From the NCBI GenBank assembly GCA_021787655.1, contig JAJYLM010000086.1, forward strand, positions 1-8,598: a stretch of DNA of 8,598 nt. Reading direction: 5' to 3'. The notes beneath the pieces were generated by a model. The model was not told where the DNA came from and did not search any database. It saw nothing but the letters and a program-made list of their open reading frames with translations. How positions within the stretch are numbered: the stretch's first letter is position 1; each line of letters starts with the position of its first letter. Of the stretch, positions 6,445 to 8,598 are shown one piece after another. The position numbers and the translations under genes are program-made. This DNA comes from a bacterium. GTDB lineage: Bacteria > JAMCPX01.

Positions 6445-7649
6445 TGCCGATAATAAGTGTGGAAAAAGCAATAGAAGAAATGAAACAAGGCAGGATGGTT
6501 GTTCTCGTTGACGACGAGAACAGGGAGAACGAGGGTGATCTTGCGATCGCTGCGGAAAAGGCGACACCGGACGTCATCAATTTCATGGCCACCTATGGCA
6601 GGGGATTGATATGCCTTTCGATGACCGAGGAAAGGCTCAACGAACTGCAGATATCCCTGATGGTGAACGAGAACACATCACGGTTCGGTACAGCATTTAC
6701 CGTATCCATTGACGGTCGTGACGGCGTGACGACCGGAATATCGGCGTATGACAGGGCCAAGACGATCCAGATCGCCATCGATGAGAAGTCCAGGCCGTGG
6801 GACCTGGTGAGGCCGGGACATGTGTTCCCGCTCAGGTACAAGGAAGGCGGCGTGCTTGCACGTGCAGGACAGACCGAAGGGTCCGTTGATCTTGCACGGC
6901 TTGCGGGGCTCAATCCTGCTGCAGTTATCTGCGAGATTATGAAGGACGACGGAACCATGGCACGCATGCCGGACCTCGAGGAGTTCTCGCACAAGCACAA
7001 CATCGGCATCGTTACCATTGCGGACATCATCCAGTACAGGATGAAGCAGGAACGCCTCGTGAAAAAGGTCGCAGAGGCGGATGTCATGACGGAATACGGC
7101 GGGGTTTTCAAGGCCCTGGTCTATGAAAACGATCTCGACAACAACCAGCACCTGCTCATGGTGAAAGGCGATGTGAGCGGCGGTGACCCTGTCCTTGTCC
7201 GGGTTCACTCGGAGTGCGTGACGGGTGACGTGTTCGGATCCCTGCGGTGCGACTGCGGCAACCAGCTCCACGAGGCAATGAAGATTATCCAGAAAGAGGG
7301 CAGGGGGGCGATCCTCTATCTGCGCCAGGAAGGCAGGGGGATCGGCCTTGCCAACAAAATACTTGCGTACAAGCTGCAGGATGACGGTCTCGATACCGTG
7401 GAGGCAAACAACGCCCTCGGACTGCCCGCGGATCTCAGGGACTACGGTATCGGTGCACAGATCCTTGCGGATGCCGGAATTTGCAAGATGAAGCTGATGA
7501 CCAACAATCCGAAGAAACTCCATGCGCTGACCGGGTACGGACTCGAAATCGTCGAACGGGTACCTATTGAGATAGAGCCGAACCACATTAATAAACGGTA
7601 TCTCAAGACAAAGCAGGACAAGATGGGACATATCCTGCACATAAAATGA
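6444..7649 (+). CDS. ribBA: Bifunctional DHBP synthase / GTP cyclohydrolase II (RibBA)
   Basis: This fused enzyme supplies both branches of riboflavin synthesis: the N-terminal half converts ribulose 5-phosphate to 3,4-dihydroxy-2-butanone 4-phosphate, the C-terminal half opens GTP. Length is 401 residues, normal for RibBA. DHBP synthase (about 1-200) shows DDENRENEGDLA (23-34), GVTTGISAYDR (94-104) and RPGHVFPLRY (123-132). However, the usual GHTEA reads G-Q143-T-E-G, replacing a histidine known as a metal ligand. GTP cyclohydrolase II (about 205-400) is complete at its zinc site: C258, C269 and C271 in HSECVTGDVFGSLRCDCG, followed by LRQEGRGIGL (293-302), Y309 in ILAYKLQDDG and LRDYGIGAQIL (331-341). 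A good ribosome site GAGGA (6431-6435) lies 8 nt before the ATG, and the start overlaps the ribE stop. The cyclohydrolase half looks active; the synthase half probably is, but see the variant residue. Confidence 0.95.
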   Translation: MPIISVEKAIEEMKQGRMVVLVDDENRENEGDLAIAAEKATPDVINFMATYGRGLICLSMTEERLNELQISLMVNENTSRFGTAFTVSIDGRDGVTTGISAYDRAKTIQIAIDEKSRPWDLVRPGHVFPLRYKEGGVLARAGQTEGSVDLARLAGLNPAAVICEIMKDDGTMARMPDLEEFSHKHNIGIVTIADIIQYRMKQERLVKKVAEADVMTEYGGVFKALVYENDLDNNQHLLMVKGDVSGGDPVLVRVHSECVTGDVFGSLRCDCGNQLHEAMKIIQKEGRGAILYLRQEGRGIGLANKILAYKLQDDGLDTVEANNALGLPADLRDYGIGAQILADAGICKMKLMTNNPKKLHALTGYGLEIVERVPIEIEPNHINKRYLKTKQDKMGHILHIK

Positions 7650-7652
7650 GCG

Positions 7653-7660
7653 AAGGAGGA
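7653..7660 (+). promoter_or_regulatory. Shine-Dalgarno site that decides the ribH start
   Basis: AAGGAGGA lies 3 nt before the ATG at 7664 and is the strongest ribosome site of the rib genes. An earlier in-frame ATG at 7646 overlaps the ribBA stop as ATGA but has no Shine-Dalgarno, and the six extra residues it would add (MSEGGH) are encoded by the ribosome site itself. The 7664 start also gives the N-terminus expected for lumazine synthases. Confidence 0.75.
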
Positions 7661-7663
7661 CAC

Positions 7664-8173
7664 ATGAAGATACTCGAAGGCAGGTTAAACGGAGAAGGCC
7701 TGAAGATAGGCATCGTGGTCAGCAGGTTTAATCATTTTATAACGGACCGACTGGTTGACGGCGCGCTGGATGCTTTGACGAGGCTTGGTGTGAAGCAGGA
7801 TGACGTACTCTTAATCAAGGTGCCGGGTGCATTTGAGATCCCGCTGTTTGCCCGGGAACTCGCACAGAAAGATCTCGATGCGGTCATCGCGCTGAGTGCG
7901 ATCATCAAGGGCGGGACGTCCCACTATGAATACCTCGCTGCAGAGGTAACGAAAGGGATTGCACATGCGTCACTGGATCTCGGATTCCCCATTGTGTACG
8001 GAATCCTGACGACCGAGACCATAGAAGAGGCGATAGAGAGGGCGGGGACCAAGCAGGGCAACAAGGGATACGAGGCAGCCATGACTGCGGTCGAGCTTGC
8101 CAACCTGAAGAAGGAACTGAGCAGAGAGAACGATATTCGATGGGAAAAAGGGAAGAAAGAGAAACACTCCTGA
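7664..8173 (+). CDS. ribH: 6,7-dimethyl-8-ribityllumazine synthase (RibH)
   Basis: RibH condenses the ribitylamino-uracil with dihydroxybutanone phosphate to give lumazine, the substrate of riboflavin synthase; members form pentamers or 60-subunit capsids. From the chosen start it has 169 residues. Diagnostic blocks are IVVSRFNHFI (17-26) with the substrate-stacking Phe22, VPGAFEIPL (53-61), IKGGTSHYEY (81-90) with the catalytic His87, GILTTETIEEAIERAGTK (113-130) and the phosphate-binding-side QGNKGYEAA (131-139). After the core ends near residue 152 there is an extra, strongly charged tail (ENDIRWEKGKKEKHS), longer than in many homologues. Its last 11 codons plus the stop overlap the nusB start region by 34 nt. 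Gene order and coupling with ribBA place it in the same pathway operon. Confidence 0.95.
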   Translation: MKILEGRLNGEGLKIGIVVSRFNHFITDRLVDGALDALTRLGVKQDDVLLIKVPGAFEIPLFARELAQKDLDAVIALSAIIKGGTSHYEYLAAEVTKGIAHASLDLGFPIVYGILTTETIEEAIERAGTKQGNKGYEAAMTAVELANLKKELSRENDIRWEKGKKEKHS

Positions 8174-8538
8174 GGGCATTATACAGCGTTGACATCCTTG
8201 ATGATTATGAATCTGATTCGGTCAGGCTGTTTGCAGGAAGGAACAAATGGGATCAGGCGACTGTGGACAAGATCCTCGGTATTGTTGCGCACCTCGATCT
8301 CATCGATTCTTACATATCCAACCATCTCCGGAACTGGACCATTTCGAGGATCGCGATCATCGATAAAAGCATCCTGAGGCTTGCCATTTACGAACTCGTC
8401 TACGAGGTCACCATTCCCATGAAGGTCATCATCAATGAAGCCGTGGAAATCGCGAAGAAGTACGGCACCAGAGACTCGTTCATGTTTATCAATGGAGTGC
8501 TCGATGCCATAGCCAGGGAGATCGGCAGGACCACGTGA
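8140..8538 (+). CDS. nusB: Transcription antitermination factor NusB
   Basis: NusB binds boxA RNA with NusE (ribosomal protein S10) and supports rRNA antitermination. The 132-residue all-helical protein is slightly shorter than many but has the family pattern: the N-terminal basic helix GKREERETLLRALYS (2-16), NWTISRIAIIDKSILRLAIYEL (split over 65-86), then INEAVEIAKKYGT (98-110) and SFMFINGVLDAIAREI (113-128). The ATG at 8140 gives the expected short N-terminus (R..R..LL.ALY) even though it lies 34 nt inside ribH. The ribosome site is weak (AGAGAGAA at 8123-8130), so coupling to ribH translation is likely. The pairing ribH-nusB is common in bacteria and is usually read as genomic linkage rather than shared function. 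Confidence 0.94.
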   Translation: MGKREERETLLRALYSVDILDDYESDSVRLFAGRNKWDQATVDKILGIVAHLDLIDSYISNHLRNWTISRIAIIDKSILRLAIYELVYEVTIPMKVIINEAVEIAKKYGTRDSFMFINGVLDAIAREIGRTT

Positions 8539-8598
8539 GCCTCGAGATAAATCTTGATACGTCATTCGACCGGCTGTTTGAGGAGCCGGTTGTTTTGT
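8535..8598 (+). CDS. Probable start of an unidentified downstream gene (3' end outside window)
   Basis: A GTG at 8535 overlaps the nusB stop codon as GTGA and opens a frame that runs to the end of the window (21 complete codons, beginning M/V-SLEINLDTSFDRL). An AGGA ribosome-site element at 8527-8530 lies 4 nt upstream. The pattern of overlapping junctions in this block supports a real start, but the visible peptide is too short to identify a family, and no signal peptide or motif is seen. Confidence 0.4.
   Translation, partial: MSLEINLDTSFDRLFEEPVVL

Noticed and set aside
6678..7640. A 320-codon minus-strand open frame opposite ribBA
   Set aside because: It is the antisense shadow of a strongly conserved enzyme gene; no recognisable motif and no ribosome site were seen.
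1..8598. Mobile elements, CRISPR arrays, tRNA or rRNA genes
   Set aside because: No transposase or integrase motifs, inverted terminal repeats, spaced direct repeats or tRNA-like cloverleaf sequence were seen; nearly all bases are accounted for by intact core-type genes.

Overview
The window is a compact stretch of bacterial chromosome, moderately GC-rich by eye, with almost no non-coding DNA. A lipoprotein, a predicted outer-membrane barrel protein and an inner-membrane receptor cyclase point to a didermic (Gram-negative) bacterium. The mix of an Adenosine_kin (PF04008-like) protein, a fused RibBA and the order ribD-ribE-ribBA-ribH-nusB would fit Nitrospirota or a former deltaproteobacterial lineage. 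That placement is a guess from gene content, not a measurement.

Layout: (i) 1-379 is the 3' end of the replicative helicase gene dnaB on the + strand. (ii) 389-997 is ubiX, flavin prenyltransferase, on the - strand, convergent with dnaB and 9 nt from it. (iii) 998-1167 is the only real intergenic region, with divergent promoters expected for ubiX and for the gene to its right. (iv) 1168-8598 is one unbroken co-directional + strand block. It holds an adenosine-specific kinase family protein, a secreted barrel-like protein, a class III adenylate cyclase with a periplasmic sensor region and HAMP domain, a proline/alanine-rich lipoprotein, ribD, ribE, ribBA, ribH, nusB and probably the start of one more gene. 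No gap inside this block exceeds 25 nt and several genes overlap, so it is probably one operon or a series of translationally coupled units.

Functionally, ribD, ribE, ribBA and ribH together encode the core pathway from GTP and ribulose 5-phosphate to riboflavin, apart from the stand-alone phosphatase. UbiX consumes FMN derived from that pathway, which gives the locus a flavin theme. In front of the rib genes lies a three-gene envelope module (barrel, receptor cyclase, lipoprotein) whose reading frames overlap or nearly touch. This is the least conventional part of the window and the best candidate for an undescribed system: a possible trans-envelope sensor with cAMP output.

Two further points stand out. 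The DHBP synthase half of RibBA has glutamine where the family usually has a metal-binding histidine (GQTEG instead of GHTEA). No FMN riboswitch can fit in front of ribD. I saw no tRNA, rRNA, CRISPR array, insertion sequence or other mobile element.
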